A DNA stretch of 64,000 bases from Polynucleobacter sinensis (GTDB lineage: Bacteria > Pseudomonadota > Gammaproteobacteria > Burkholderiales > Burkholderiaceae). The notes beneath the pieces are model-generated. The model was not told the origin of the DNA, did no database searches, and saw only the letters and a program-made list of their open reading frames with translations. Location: assembly GCF_001595985.1 (NCBI RefSeq), contig NZ_LOJJ01000003.1, positions 124,001 to 188,000 of the forward strand. Direction: 5' to 3'. Shown one piece after another: positions 19,763-29,071 of the stretch; position 1 is the first letter of the stretch; every line of letters starts with the position of its first letter. A program made the position numbers and the translations under genes.

Positions 19763-20635
19763 ATGATTAGGCAAAATCTGCCCGCAACATGGCGTTGCGG
19801 GCGTTTTCTTTTTGATTTCAGTAAACGCAAGATGCCTCTTGTGATGGGTATTTTGAATGCCACACCAGACTCGTTTTCGGATGGCGGCAAGTTTCGGACT
19901 CCAAGTGATGCTATTGCTCAAGCCGAGCGCATGATTGCTAATGGTGTTGACATCATTGATATTGGCGGAGAGTCCACTCGTCCTGGCGCAGAGCCAGTGG
20001 CACTTCAAGAGGAGTTAGATCGTGTGTTACCGGTCATTGAGGCTCTCAAAGATTGCGGTGTTGCATTATCAATTGACACCTATAAAGCGGAAACGATGCG
20101 TCAAGCTTTACATGCTGGTGTCGATTGTGTGAATGATATTTGGGCCCTACGGCAGGAGGGTGCTGTTGATGCTGTGCTTGAGGGTAGTGCTGATTCACTG
20201 GGCAAACCCTGTGGCATTGTTTTAATGCATATGCAACGTGACCCACAAACTATGCAATTTGATCCCAACTACCAAGATGTCATTTCCGAGGTAAGTCATT
20301 TTCTGCGGGAGCGTGCCCAATTATTGGAGGGTCTAGGTGTTGCTCAAAGTCGCATCGCGATTGATCCTGGTTTTGGCTTCGGAAAAAGTCTGGAGCATAA
20401 CTTGCAGATGTTGGCTGATTTTGAGCAATTCCCTCAAATGGGTTACCCAGTTCTAGCGGGAATGTCCCGAAAGTCCATGTTGGGCAAGCTCACAGGCCGT
20501 GACACTAATGAGCGCATTGCGCCGAGTATTGCTGCGGCCGTTTTGGCGGCAGACCGAGGTGCGCAAATTATTCGGGTTCATGATGTGCCCGAAACAGTGG
20601 ATGCTCTAAAGCTGTGGGAAGCTATCCAAGTCTAG
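19763..20635 (+). CDS. folP: dihydropteroate synthase
   Basis: FolP condenses p-aminobenzoate with dihydropterin pyrophosphate in folate synthesis and is the sulfonamide target. The 290-residue TIM-barrel protein shows PLVMGILNATPDSFSDGG near residue 25, DIGGESTRPGAEP near 72, DPGFGFGKSLEHN near 200, and a conserved SRKSMLGKLTGR loop near 237. I keep the ATG at 19763 because the W-CGRF strand before the first motif is conserved in betaproteobacterial FolP. This places a perfect terminator hairpin inside codons 6-17 of the gene, which is unusual. It lies between ftsH and glmM, as in E. coli. Confidence 0.94.
   Translation: MIRQNLPATWRCGRFLFDFSKRKMPLVMGILNATPDSFSDGGKFRTPSDAIAQAERMIANGVDIIDIGGESTRPGAEPVALQEELDRVLPVIEALKDCGVALSIDTYKAETMRQALHAGVDCVNDIWALRQEGAVDAVLEGSADSLGKPCGIVLMHMQRDPQTMQFDPNYQDVISEVSHFLRERAQLLEGLGVAQSRIAIDPGFGFGKSLEHNLQMLADFEQFPQMGYPVLAGMSRKSMLGKLTGRDTNERIAPSIAAAVLAADRGAQIIRVHDVPETVDALKLWEAIQV
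19780..19814 (+). terminator. strong intrinsic terminator inside folP 5' coding region
   Basis: The 9-bp perfect arms GCCCGCAAC and GTTGCGGGC enclose a 5-nt loop and are followed by GTTTTCTTTTTG. This has every feature of a Rho-independent terminator for ftsH, but it lies after the folP start codon. It would reduce transcription from ftsH into folP-glmM unless ribosomes translating folP block it. Confidence 0.75.
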
Positions 20636-20674
20636 TAGGGCGCTTGGATATCCACAAGTTTTATAATGATTAAT

Positions 20675-22018
20675 ATGAAAAAACAATACTTTGGTACTGA
20701 TGGTATTCGCGGTGAGGTGGGGCAATTTCCAATTGTCCCTGAATTCATTACTCGTCTTGGATATGCGGCAGGGAAAGTATTAAATAGCGCTGCTAAGCCT
20801 GGTGAGCGCTGCAAGGTTTTGATTGGTAAAGACACCCGTGTGTCTGGCTATCTACTGGAGGCCGCTTTAGAGGCTGGTTTTGCGGCAGCTGGAGTGGATG
20901 TCATGCTGTGCGGTCCCATGCCAACCCCGGGTATTGCTTATCTCACAAAAGCACTGCGTCTATCAGCTGGCGTAGTTATTTCGGCATCACATAATCCTTA
21001 TCAAGATAACGGTATTAAATTTTTCTCTGCAGAGGGCGGGAAGCTCACTGATGAGTTTGAATTAGCGATCGAAGCAGAGCTTCAAAATCCCATGGGCTGC
21101 GTGAGCTCTAAAGAGTTGGGGAAAGCATTTCGTTTAGATGATGCTGCTGGCCGATATATTGAGTTTTGTAAATCCACCTTTCCTGGCACTCTGAACCTTA
21201 AGGGTTTAAAACTTGTTGTAGATTGTGCAAATGGCGCTGCGTACCATATTGCTCCCCATGTGTTTCATGAGTTGGGCGCTGAAGTTATTTCTATTGGCGT
21301 GCATCCAGACGGACGTAATATTAATGATGGTTGTGGCGCTACTGCACCAGATGCATTAATTGCAAAAGTAAAGGAGGTGGGCGCTGATTTGGGCATCGCA
21401 TTGGATGGTGATGCTGATCGCTTACAGATGGTTGACTCTTCGGGGCGCCTATTTAATGGTGATGAACTCTTGTATGTGCTTGCTAAAGACCGCATTGCCC
21501 AAGGTCAAGCCTTGGGTGGTGTAGTAGGCACTCTGATGACTAATCTTGCGGTTGAGAATGCAATCAAGGCATTAGGAGTGGAATTTGAGCGCGCCAATGT
21601 GGGTGATCGTTATGTGCTTGAGTTGCTAAAGCAAAAAGGTTGGCTCATTGGGGGTGAGGGCTCCGGTCATCTGCTGTGCCTCGATCAACACACCACTGGT
21701 GATGGCACTATTGCAGCCCTACAAGTCTTGGCTGCCATGAGTCAACACAGACAAAGTTTGTCCCAACTTTTAGATGCGGTAAAGATTTTCCCGCAGGTAC
21801 TACTTAATATCCGCTTTAAGCCTGGTTACGATTGGAAGTCTGATGCTTCTCTTAAAGCCAAGATTGGAGAGGTAGAGTTGGATCTTCAAGGCACGGGTAG
21901 GGTGCTCATTCGGGCTTCGGGTACGGAACCAGTCCTTCGGGTGATGGTCGAGGCTCAAGATAACAATATCGCTATGAGTGCTGCTAAGGCTATTGCTGAT
22001 TTAGTTCCAACCGCATAA
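20675..22018 (+). CDS. glmM: phosphoglucosamine mutase
   Basis: GlmM converts glucosamine-6-P to glucosamine-1-P for UDP-GlcNAc, peptidoglycan and LPS. The 447-residue protein opens with [12 protein letters not shown]. It has the phosphoserine loop ISASHNP (catalytic Ser near 105), the metal loop [13 protein letters not shown] near 245, the sugar loop GEGSGHL near 325, and the phosphate loop [13 protein letters not shown] near 415. The start could be ATG 20675 (typical KKQYFGTDG start) or ATG 20666; neither has a clear ribosome site. It is the last gene of the ftsH-folP-glmM series. Confidence 0.95.
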   Translation: MKKQYFGTDGIRGEVGQFPIVPEFITRLGYAAGKVLNSAAKPGERCKVLIGKDTRVSGYLLEAALEAGFAAAGVDVMLCGPMPTPGIAYLTKALRLSAGVVISASHNPYQDNGIKFFSAEGGKLTDEFELAIEAELQNPMGCVSSKELGKAFRLDDAAGRYIEFCKSTFPGTLNLKGLKLVVDCANGAAYHIAPHVFHELGAEVISIGVHPDGRNINDGCGATAPDALIAKVKEVGADLGIALDGDADRLQMVDSSGRLFNGDELLYVLAKDRIAQGQALGGVVGTLMTNLAVENAIKALGVEFERANVGDRYVLELLKQKGWLIGGEGSGHLLCLDQHTTGDGTIAALQVLAAMSQHRQSLSQLLDAVKIFPQVLLNIRFKPGYDWKSDASLKAKIGEVELDLQGTGRVLIRASGTEPVLRVMVEAQDNNIAMSAAKAIADLVPTA

Positions 22019-22055
22019 GTTATTGAATTTACTGGATTAATTTCCTTTTGGTGCA

Positions 22056-22089
22056 CTGTCATAAAAGGGTCATACTCAAGTCGTATCGT
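22056..22089 (+). promoter_or_regulatory. Pho box and -10 element of the pst operon
   Basis: CTGTCAT-AAAA-GGGTCAT (22056-22073) matches the PhoB box of two 7-mers with a 4-bp spacer. It is followed after exactly 10 nt by TATCGT (22084-22089), a plausible -10. Position before pstS and the presence of phoB in the same operon support PhoB control. Confidence 0.8.
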
Positions 22090-22092
22090 TCT

Positions 22093-22114
22093 TATATCGC
22101 AATATTGCGATATA
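22093..22114. promoter_or_regulatory. perfect 22-bp palindrome in pstS leader
   Basis: Two perfect 11-nt half-sites (TATATCGCAAT and its complement) meet with no spacer between the Pho promoter and the pstS ribosome site (GAGGA at about 22120). It could be an operator for a second regulator or, in RNA, a stem near the 5' end of the message. Confidence 0.6.
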
Positions 22115-22133
22115 TACCTGAGGATCGATATAC

Positions 22134-23156
22134 ATGAAATCTTTCTTGAAAAAAGCGTTAGTCATTAGCGCAATTTCAATTGCTCCAGTAGCCTTTGCAG
22201 CCGACATGACCGGCGCTGGCGCAACATTTCCATATCCAATTTACGCCAAATGGGCGGAAGCCTTTAAAGCAAAGACTGGCTCAAACTTGAATTACCAGTC
22301 TATTGGCTCTTCTGGCGGTATCAAACAAATTAAAGCAAAGACTGTTGATTTTGGGGCAACCGACAATCCAGTGAAATTCGAAGATTTAGAAAAAGATGGC
22401 CTGGTTCAGTTCCCGGCGATTATCGGCGGTGTAGTGCCTGTGATTAACGTCGACGGCGTGAAGCCAGGCGATATCAAATTGGATGGTCCAACATTGGCTG
22501 ATATTTTTCAAGGTGTGATTTCTGATTGGGGTGATAAGCGAATCGCCATCATGAATCCAGGCGTGAAAATTCCATCTGGTCCAATCACTGTTGTTCACCG
22601 TGCCGATGGTTCTGGTACCACTGCAATCTTTACTGATTATTTAGCAAAAACTAGCGCGCTCTGGAAAGATGCTGTTGGCGCCGGTGCTGCTGTGAAATGG
22701 CCTGCTGCTTCATCTGTTGGCGGCAAGGGTAATGAAGGTGTAGCTGCAAACGTCACTCGCGTAAAGAATTCGATTGGTTACGTGGAGTATGCCTATGCTA
22801 AGAAAAATAAGATGACTTACATCTCCTTGAAAAATAAAGATGGCAACTTTGTTGCTCCAGATGATTTGACATTCGCCGCAGCAGCAGCTGGTACAGATTG
22901 GTCAAAGATTCCTGGTATGGGTACATTCATTACGAATGCTTCTGGTGCCAAGTCTTGGCCTATTACTGGCGCATCCTTTATCTTGGTTTATAAGAATCCG
23001 GAAAACAAGGCAAAGGCTGCTGAAGTCATTAAGTTCTTTGACTTTGCATTCAAAGATGGCAAGAAGATGGCTGAAGAATTGGATTACGTGCCAATGCCTG
23101 ATGCAACAACCGATTTTATTCGTAAGAATGTGTTTTCTAAGGTCAATACTAAGTAA
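22134..23156 (+). CDS. pstS: phosphate ABC transporter, periplasmic phosphate-binding protein
   Basis: PstS captures phosphate in the periplasm for PstCAB. The 340-residue protein has a Sec signal peptide ending near AFAAD (about residue 22). It has the conserved start of the mature protein (MTGAGATFPYPIYAKWAEAF), the phosphate-contact loop QSIGSSGGIKQI near residue 55, FGATDNP near 78, and the HRADGSGTT loop near 158. It heads the pstSCAB-phoUBR series under a Pho box. A hairpin after the stop may keep pstC expression lower than pstS. Confidence 0.97.
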   Translation: MKSFLKKALVISAISIAPVAFAADMTGAGATFPYPIYAKWAEAFKAKTGSNLNYQSIGSSGGIKQIKAKTVDFGATDNPVKFEDLEKDGLVQFPAIIGGVVPVINVDGVKPGDIKLDGPTLADIFQGVISDWGDKRIAIMNPGVKIPSGPITVVHRADGSGTTAIFTDYLAKTSALWKDAVGAGAAVKWPAASSVGGKGNEGVAANVTRVKNSIGYVEYAYAKKNKMTYISLKNKDGNFVAPDDLTFAAAAAGTDWSKIPGMGTFITNASGAKSWPITGASFILVYKNPENKAKAAEVIKFFDFAFKDGKKMAEELDYVPMPDATTDFIRKNVFSKVNTK

Positions 23157-23193
23157 AAGCTTAACCATTGATGTCATCAATCGCCAATAAACA

Positions 23194-23220
23194 CAGCTCC
23201 ACCAAAGGGTGGGGCTGTTT
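23194..23220 (+). terminator. pstS-pstC intergenic attenuating hairpin
   Basis: The 10-bp arms CAGCTCCACC and GGTGGGGCTG (one T-G pair) enclose a 4-nt loop and are followed by TTT. Since pstC lies 26 bp downstream in the same direction with no obvious promoter, this is probably a partial terminator or mRNA stabiliser that raises PstS over the membrane subunits. Confidence 0.7.
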
Positions 23221-23245
23221 CAATATCTAAATAAGCGCATTTATC

Positions 23246-24232
23246 ATGGAAATGATTCAGTCTCACTCAGCACCTACGCCGCAAGCCCTGCGTATTGCTA
23301 GGTTGCAGCGTATTCAAGACTTTCTTTTTCACGGAATTACCCAGTTCTTTGCATTGTCTGTGTTGATAGCATTGCTTGGCATCATGGTTTCATTAGTCAG
23401 TAACGCTTGGCCGGCTTTGAGCACCTTTGGCCCTGGTTTTTTCTTTACCCAAGAGTGGGATATTGTGAATGGTGAGTTTGGCGGATTAATCGCCATCTAC
23501 GGTACTTTAGTTACTTCGCTCATTGCGCTGCTAATTGCCGTGCCTTTAAGTTTTGGCATTGCAGTGTTTCTAACCGAGCTATGCCCAGGTCCTTTACGTA
23601 GACCCCTTGGTACTGCGGTTGAGTTACTAGCTGCAGTTCCATCTATTATTTACGGTATGTTTGGCTTATTTATTTTTGCGCCGCTGTTCGCCGAATATAT
23701 TCAGCCCGCCTTGGCTGCAACGCTTGGCAAGATACCTGGCCTGGGAATTCTATTTTCCGGCGCTTTCAATGGCATTGGCGTTCTCTGTGCCGGTCTGATT
23801 TTAGCCATGATGATTTTGCCTTTTATTGCATCAGTGATGCGGGATGTATTTGAAATTGTTCCGCCTGTATTAAAAGAGTCTGCTTATGGTATTGGATGTA
23901 CCACCTGGGAAGTGGTCAAAAATGTGGTTCTTCCCTATACCAAGGCTGGTGTTATTGGTGGCGTCATGTTGGGTTTGGGTAGGGCGCTTGGTGAGACGAT
24001 GGCGGTAACCTTTGTTATTGGTAATGCCCATCGTTTATCCCCATCTTTATTTGCCCCAGGTACCTCGATCGCCTCAACCCTCGCAAATGAATTCGGAGAG
24101 GCGGAGGCTGGTAATCATTTATCTTCATTATTTGCTTTAGGTTTGGCACTGTTCATCATCACATTTGTAGTGCTCGCATGCGCCAAGTGGATGCTGAGCA
24201 ATATGGAGAAGAAGCAGGGGTTAAAGACATGA
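23246..24232 (+). CDS. pstC: phosphate ABC transporter permease PstC
   Basis: PstC is one of two membrane channel subunits of the high-affinity phosphate importer. The 328-residue protein has about six membrane segments and the EAA-type ABC contact loop ([21 protein letters not shown], near residue 210). A typical PstC N-terminal cytoplasmic stretch precedes TM1. The stop overlaps the pstA start (ATGA). Confidence 0.96.
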   Translation: MEMIQSHSAPTPQALRIARLQRIQDFLFHGITQFFALSVLIALLGIMVSLVSNAWPALSTFGPGFFFTQEWDIVNGEFGGLIAIYGTLVTSLIALLIAVPLSFGIAVFLTELCPGPLRRPLGTAVELLAAVPSIIYGMFGLFIFAPLFAEYIQPALAATLGKIPGLGILFSGAFNGIGVLCAGLILAMMILPFIASVMRDVFEIVPPVLKESAYGIGCTTWEVVKNVVLPYTKAGVIGGVMLGLGRALGETMAVTFVIGNAHRLSPSLFAPGTSIASTLANEFGEAEAGNHLSSLFALGLALFIITFVVLACAKWMLSNMEKKQGLKT

Positions 24233-25095
24233 ACAATATTTCCAATATTGATCCAGCAATTTTTGCCAAGCGTAAGCGCACCAATAAGATTGGCCTAACC
24301 CTCTCCATGACTGCCATGGGTCTAGGAATGATCTTTTTGCTCTGGATTCTGAGTGTCTTGGTTTTCAAAGGTTTTTCTGCATTAGATATCACGCTCTTTA
24401 CGCAGAGCACGCCAGCTCCAGGTTCGGACGGTGGTGGCCTTGCTAATGCCATTGTGGGCAGTCTGTTGCTAGTTGGTTGCTGTACTTTGATTAGTACTCC
24501 CATTGGTGTCCTAGCGGGCTTGTATCTCTCAGAGTACGGTGATCGTAGTCGGATCGCTGCGATTACTCGATTTGTGACAGACATCATGCTTTCGGCCCCA
24601 TCTATTGTGATTGGCCTGTTTGTATACGCCTTTGTTGTAGCCCAGGTCCGTCATTTCTCGGGGTGGGCAGGCACCATTGCCCTGGCCTTAATAGCGATTC
24701 CAGTGGTTGTTAGAACAACAGAAAACATGTTGCGTTTAGTTCCCGGTAGTTTGCGTGAGGCTGCCTATGCTTTGGGTACGCCGAAGTGGAAGGTAGCTTT
24801 CATGATCACCTTAAGAGCTGCGCAAAGTGGTGTGATGACCGGAATCTTATTGGCTTTGGCTCGCGTCAGCGGCGAAACAGCGCCATTGCTCTTTACCGCC
24901 CTGAACAATCAATTTTTCTCCACTAATATGAACGCGCCGATGGCAAACTTGCCAGTAGTGATCTTCCAATTTGCCATGAGTCCTTATGACAATTGGGTTG
25001 AATTGGCTTGGGGTGGCGCCTTATTAATTACATTTGCAGTGCTAGGTTTAAATATTCTGGCGCGAGTAGTATTCCGCGAAAAGGTTCGAGGATGA
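24229..25095 (+). CDS. pstA: phosphate ABC transporter permease PstA
   Basis: PstA is the second membrane subunit of the phosphate importer, here 288 residues. It has six hydrophobic segments and the EAA loop [21 protein letters not shown] near residue 180. I place the start at ATG 24229, overlapping the pstC stop by 4 bp and with AGGGG upstream. A longer reading from 24178 would lie inside pstC and add a charged N-terminus unlike the family. Confidence 0.95.
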   Translation: MNNISNIDPAIFAKRKRTNKIGLTLSMTAMGLGMIFLLWILSVLVFKGFSALDITLFTQSTPAPGSDGGGLANAIVGSLLLVGCCTLISTPIGVLAGLYLSEYGDRSRIAAITRFVTDIMLSAPSIVIGLFVYAFVVAQVRHFSGWAGTIALALIAIPVVVRTTENMLRLVPGSLREAAYALGTPKWKVAFMITLRAAQSGVMTGILLALARVSGETAPLLFTALNNQFFSTNMNAPMANLPVVIFQFAMSPYDNWVELAWGGALLITFAVLGLNILARVVFREKVRG

Positions 25096-25946
25096 TGAGT
25101 AATATGAAAACAATGTTTGACTTAAATCAGATCGATAGTCAAGGGAGCAAAAGAGTGGACTCGCAAAACGACCAACAAAAGCCACAGTCCGTGGTCAATG
25201 CACTTGAAGTACGTAATCTCAACTTCTTTTACGGTGCTTTTCAGGGTCTGAAGAATATCAACTTAGATATTGAAGAGGGTAAAGTTACCGCATTCATCGG
25301 CCCGTCTGGTTGTGGCAAATCAACCTTGCTCAGAACCTTAAATCGAATGTATGACTTGTATCCAGGTCAGCGCGCAGAAGGCGAGATTAATTTCTACGGC
25401 CAAAACATTTTGGCTTCAGGTCAGGATTTGAATTTACTTCGTTCCCGTATCGGCATGGTATTTCAAAAGCCAACACCATTTCCAATGTCGATCTACGAGA
25501 ATATTGCTTTTGGGGTTCGTCTTTATGAAAAACTCTCTCGTTCTGAAATGGATGAGCGCGTTGAATGGGCGCTGAATAAAGCGGCACTTTGGACTGAAGC
25601 AAAAGATAAGCTCAATCAGAGCGGCCTATCACTTTCTGGTGGTCAGCAGCAGCGCCTCTGTATCGCTCGTGGTGTTGCGGTTAAGCCTTCCGTTATCTTG
25701 CTTGATGAACCGACATCTGCTCTAGATCCAATCTCCACCGGTAAGATCGAAGAGTTGATCAACGAGTTAAAGCATGAATATACGATTGCGATCGTGACGC
25801 ACAATATGCAACAGGCGGCGCGTGTCTCCGATTACACTGCCTATATGTATCTTGGAAGCTTGATTGAGTATGGCAAAACGGATGAGATCTTTATTAAGCC
25901 AAAGCGCAAAGAAACAGAAGATTACATTACCGGCCGTTTCGGTTAA
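25092..25946 (+). CDS. pstB: phosphate ABC transporter ATP-binding protein
   Basis: PstB is the ATPase of the phosphate importer. The 284-residue protein has Walker [10 protein letters not shown] at about 70-78, the Q-loop ([17 protein letters not shown]), signature LSGGQQQR near 182, and Walker [14 protein letters not shown] near 205. About 35 extra N-terminal residues precede the ABC domain. The start is ATG 25092 (or 25095), overlapping the pstA stop. A longer in-frame reading from 25008 lies inside pstA and is rejected. Confidence 0.96.
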   Translation: MMSNMKTMFDLNQIDSQGSKRVDSQNDQQKPQSVVNALEVRNLNFFYGAFQGLKNINLDIEEGKVTAFIGPSGCGKSTLLRTLNRMYDLYPGQRAEGEINFYGQNILASGQDLNLLRSRIGMVFQKPTPFPMSIYENIAFGVRLYEKLSRSEMDERVEWALNKAALWTEAKDKLNQSGLSLSGGQQQRLCIARGVAVKPSVILLDEPTSALDPISTGKIEELINELKHEYTIAIVTHNMQQAARVSDYTAYMYLGSLIEYGKTDEIFIKPKRKETEDYITGRFG

Positions 25947-25958
25947 TTGGAGGATTAA

Positions 25959-26666
25959 ATGCCAGATAAACACTTATCATCACAATTTGATGCAGACTTA
26001 AATTCTTTATCCAGTCGTTTGCTAGAAATGGGTGGCTTGGTAGAAGCGCAGATTTCAACGGCGATGCGTGCTTTTACACAGATGGATATTGATACTTGTA
26101 ACGTTGTTATTGCCAATGAGAAGGCAGTTAATGATTTAGAGATTCAGATTGACTTAGCCTGCACTGAATTAATTGCGCGTCGTCAACCAACTGCCCGTGA
26201 CTTACGTCTCGTGATGGCTGTTTCTAAAGCGATTACTAATTTAGAGCGTGCTGGCGACGAGGCAGAGCGTATCGCCAAGCGAACCAAGCGTTTGATCGAG
26301 GCTGGAGGAACGCATAATATCAATGTTGCTGAAATTCGTTTATCTGGTCAGATGGCAATTTCATTATTGCGCCGTAGTTTGGATGCATTTGCGCGTCTAG
26401 ATACCGTTTCTGCTGCAGAGGTTGTTCAGGAAGATCGCCAAATCGACGAAGAGTTTAGAGGCTTCGTGCGGAAATTGATTTCATACATGATGGAGGATCC
26501 ACATACCATCACCACTGGTCTGGATATGCTTACCATTGCTAAAGCAATCGAGCGGATTGGCGATCATGCAAAAAATATTGCAGAGTTTGTAATTTATATT
26601 GCGAAGGGTTCAGATGTCCGCCATCTACCTCATGAAGACCTAGTTCGCGAGGCGAATAGGTCATAG
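25959..26666 (+). CDS. phoU: phosphate signalling complex protein PhoU
   Basis: PhoU links PstSCAB to PhoR and represses the Pho response when phosphate is ample. The 235-residue protein has two three-helix repeats, each with the metal-binding E(D)xxxD-type motif, seen around NLERAGDEAERIAKR (near 95) and AIERIGDHAKNIAEF (near 195). A GGAGG site precedes the ATG. Its stop TAG overlaps the possible GTG start of phoB. Confidence 0.96.
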   Translation: MPDKHLSSQFDADLNSLSSRLLEMGGLVEAQISTAMRAFTQMDIDTCNVVIANEKAVNDLEIQIDLACTELIARRQPTARDLRLVMAVSKAITNLERAGDEAERIAKRTKRLIEAGGTHNINVAEIRLSGQMAISLLRRSLDAFARLDTVSAAEVVQEDRQIDEEFRGFVRKLISYMMEDPHTITTGLDMLTIAKAIERIGDHAKNIAEFVIYIAKGSDVRHLPHEDLVREANRS

Positions 26667-26668
26667 TG

Positions 26669-27388
26669 ATGAGTGCGACCCAGCGCATATTGGTTGTTGA
26701 GGATGAGCCATCCATTGCGGAGCTCATATCAATTAACTTGACTCATGCGGGCTATCAGGTAGAAAAAGCGCTGCAGACTGAGCTTGCACTGAATATGATG
26801 CGAGATGAGTTACCTAGTCTTTTAATTTTAGATTGGATGCTGCCCGGGAAATCAGGAGTGCAGTTTGCCAGAGAGCTAAGGGCTAATGAGCGCACAAAAG
26901 ATTTACCTATTCTGATGCTGACCGCTAAGAGCGAGGAATCCGATAAGGTTCTTGGCCTTGATTCTGGGGCTGATGATTACGTTACCAAGCCCTTTTCACC
27001 AAAAGAATTAGTTGCGAGGGTAAAGGCGCTCTTGCGTCGTCAAACTCCAGTAGGGGATGCTGGTCCGCTATCGGTCGGCCCTCTTAGATTAGACCCCTTA
27101 TCGCATCGCGTAACTGCTGTTTGGTCTAATGTGGATCCACAGATCCTGATCTTGGGGCCCACTGAGTATCGCTTGCTCCAGTTTTTGATGGCTAACCCGG
27201 AAAGGGTTCACTCAAGAACAAGCTTGCTCGATCAGGTATGGGGTAATGAGGTTTACATTGAAGAGCGTACAGTTGATGTGCATATTAAAAGACTCAGGGC
27301 TGCTTTAGCCCTCGCTGATTGCGATCGCTACATCGAAACAGTCCGTGGTAGCGGTTATCGGATTACTAAAACCCCTACGCAAACCTAG
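26669..27388 (+). CDS. phoB: phosphate response regulator PhoB
   Basis: PhoB is the OmpR-family transcription factor that binds Pho boxes. The 239-residue protein has a receiver domain with the acidic pair VEDE near residue 10, the phospho-acceptor Asp in ILDWMLPGKSG near 53, and K in YVTKPFSP. A winged-helix C-terminal domain carries EERTVDVHIKRLR and the GYR ending. Start is ATG 26669, or GTG 26666, which overlaps the phoU stop. It is followed after 62 bp by its kinase gene. Confidence 0.96.
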   Translation: MSATQRILVVEDEPSIAELISINLTHAGYQVEKALQTELALNMMRDELPSLLILDWMLPGKSGVQFARELRANERTKDLPILMLTAKSEESDKVLGLDSGADDYVTKPFSPKELVARVKALLRRQTPVGDAGPLSVGPLRLDPLSHRVTAVWSNVDPQILILGPTEYRLLQFLMANPERVHSRTSLLDQVWGNEVYIEERTVDVHIKRLRAALALADCDRYIETVRGSGYRITKTPTQT

Positions 27389-27450
27389 TGTGACGAGCTA
27401 TTTCGATGGGATTTTGTGAGCCCATTGTCTAGATGCTCTAAGATTGCATT

Positions 27451-28749
27451 ATGTTATCTGTCATTATTCGATTTGCTCTGCTGATCTCCCTGGCTTTTAT
27501 TGCGGCAATACTGGCCTCATCGCATTTGGGTTCCTTATTCGGCATTGCTGCTGGCATAGCGGTTTTAGCTATACCCTTGATCTATTCTTACATTAATTTG
27601 GCTCGTTTACGCAAATATACGATTGCCGATACTGTTGAGTCTATGCCATTGCCTAGCGGCTACTGGGAGGAGATTTTTTTCCGCCTGCAACGTTTAGTTC
27701 GAAACTTAAAGCAACAAATTCGATCTGTTGAAAAACAACACAATCGATTCATTGAGGCGTTTCAAGCTTCTCCAAATGGTATTGTGATGCTCGATGATCA
27801 AGATCAGATTGAGTGGTGCAATGCGATTGCCGAACGTTTTTTTGGTTTGAACTTCAAGCGTGATGCCCTACAGAGAATTAATTTTTTAATTCGACGTCCA
27901 GAGTTTATCCAGTACCTGACTAGGCGTCAGTTTGACGAGCCTTTGCTTTTAGAAAGAATGGGAGCTGCCGCCAACTTAAGCCTAATGCTACAGGCTTTCC
28001 CATTTGGCGATAAGCGCCACTTACTACTCATACAAGATGTCACAGACTTACAAAGGGCTGATGCGATGCGTCGTGACTTCGTTGCTAATGTCTCTCATGA
28101 AATGAGAACGCCCATTACTGTTTTAATGGGTTTTCTGGAGACTATGCAATCGCTTGATTTAGATAGGGCTCAACAAAATCAATATTTTGAGATGATGATG
28201 TCCCAGGCGCAACGTATGAAGAGTCTGGTAGAAGACTTATTAACCTTGGCTAATCTTGAGGCGAATACTCTTCCTGCCCCTCTGCAGGAAATCAAAATGC
28301 CGACTGTGATGGCTTTATTAAAAAATGATGCCGAGGCCTTATCTCAAGGAAAGCATGCGCTGAATTTTGAAATAGCCACCCCATGTCATCTGATGGGTGA
28401 AGAGCGAGAAATTATTTCTGCTTTTGGTAATTTGGTTTCAAATGCCATTCGTTATACCCCTGATGTTGGGGCTGTAACTGCAAAATGGTCGATTAATCCT
28501 GAAGGGCAGGGCGAGTTTTCGGTTTCAGATACCGGTCCAGGGATTGCATCCGAGCATTTGTCTAGACTGACGGAAAGATTCTATCGAGTGGATCGAAGCC
28601 GATCTAGAGATACTGGTGGTACTGGCTTAGGTTTGGCGATCGTCAAGCATATTGCTAATCGCCATCAAGCCCAGCTAATCATTGACAGCACGCCCGGTAA
28701 AGGAAGTACCTTTACTTTACGTTTTCCAAAGGAGCGCATTGCCTGTTAG
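27451..28749 (+). CDS. phoR: phosphate regulon sensor histidine kinase PhoR
   Basis: PhoR phosphorylates or dephosphorylates PhoB. The 432-residue protein has two hydrophobic segments at about residues 3-22 and 27-50. A linker and a PAS domain follow (about 95-200, FIEAFQASPNGIVMLDDQDQIEWCN). The HisKA box has the phospho-acceptor His 216 in SHEMRTP. The HATPase domain has N-box NLVSNAIRY, G1 VSDTGPGI and G2 GTGLGLAIVKHI. As in other PhoR proteins, there is no large periplasmic sensor domain, consistent with sensing through Pst and PhoU. Confidence 0.96.
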   Translation: MLSVIIRFALLISLAFIAAILASSHLGSLFGIAAGIAVLAIPLIYSYINLARLRKYTIADTVESMPLPSGYWEEIFFRLQRLVRNLKQQIRSVEKQHNRFIEAFQASPNGIVMLDDQDQIEWCNAIAERFFGLNFKRDALQRINFLIRRPEFIQYLTRRQFDEPLLLERMGAAANLSLMLQAFPFGDKRHLLLIQDVTDLQRADAMRRDFVANVSHEMRTPITVLMGFLETMQSLDLDRAQQNQYFEMMMSQAQRMKSLVEDLLTLANLEANTLPAPLQEIKMPTVMALLKNDAEALSQGKHALNFEIATPCHLMGEEREIISAFGNLVSNAIRYTPDVGAVTAKWSINPEGQGEFSVSDTGPGIASEHLSRLTERFYRVDRSRSRDTGGTGLGLAIVKHIANRHQAQLIIDSTPGKGSTFTLRFPKERIAC

Positions 28750-28763
28750 ATCAACAATTGGAT

Positions 28764-28988
28764 TTAAGCCTTTTTATCCTTCTTATCCTTTTTGTCCTTC
28801 TTGTCTTTTTTCTTTTTAGATTCTTTAGGTAGCTTATCTAGCTTGCCATTGGCATAAAGGCACCATACCTTTATTTCCTCTAGAAGCTCATGTAGATCTT
28901 CATAAGATAGGTTTTTGAAGTCCTGTAAGCCTATGGCGCCTGACTCTTGAAGCTGTTTTACAGCGTCTTCATATTTATATTCGCTCAT
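28764..28988 (-). CDS. small hypothetical protein with Lys-Asp repeat tail
   Basis: I do not recognise this 74-residue protein. Residues 1-55 are an acidic, helical region (YEDAVKQLQESGAIGLQDF, then EDLHELLEEIKVW). Residues 57-74 are a Lys-rich tail made of repeated K-K-D units. The gene is convergent with phoR and lies inside the phosphate block. A basic tail beside polyphosphate genes makes polyP or nucleic-acid binding conceivable, but this is a guess. A single TTGTCAT-like heptamer lies upstream (29034-29040, minus strand) without a clear partner. Confidence 0.65.
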   Translation of the reverse strand: MSEYKYEDAVKQLQESGAIGLQDFKNLSYEDLHELLEEIKVWCLYANGKLDKLPKESKKKKDKKDKKDKKDKKA

Positions 28989-29071
28989 AATCTCTATGCA
29001 AGTAGTTGGGTCGATTAAATGCTAGCAAACTAATATGACAAAACGGATTTATTTGACTGATCTAGTCAGAT

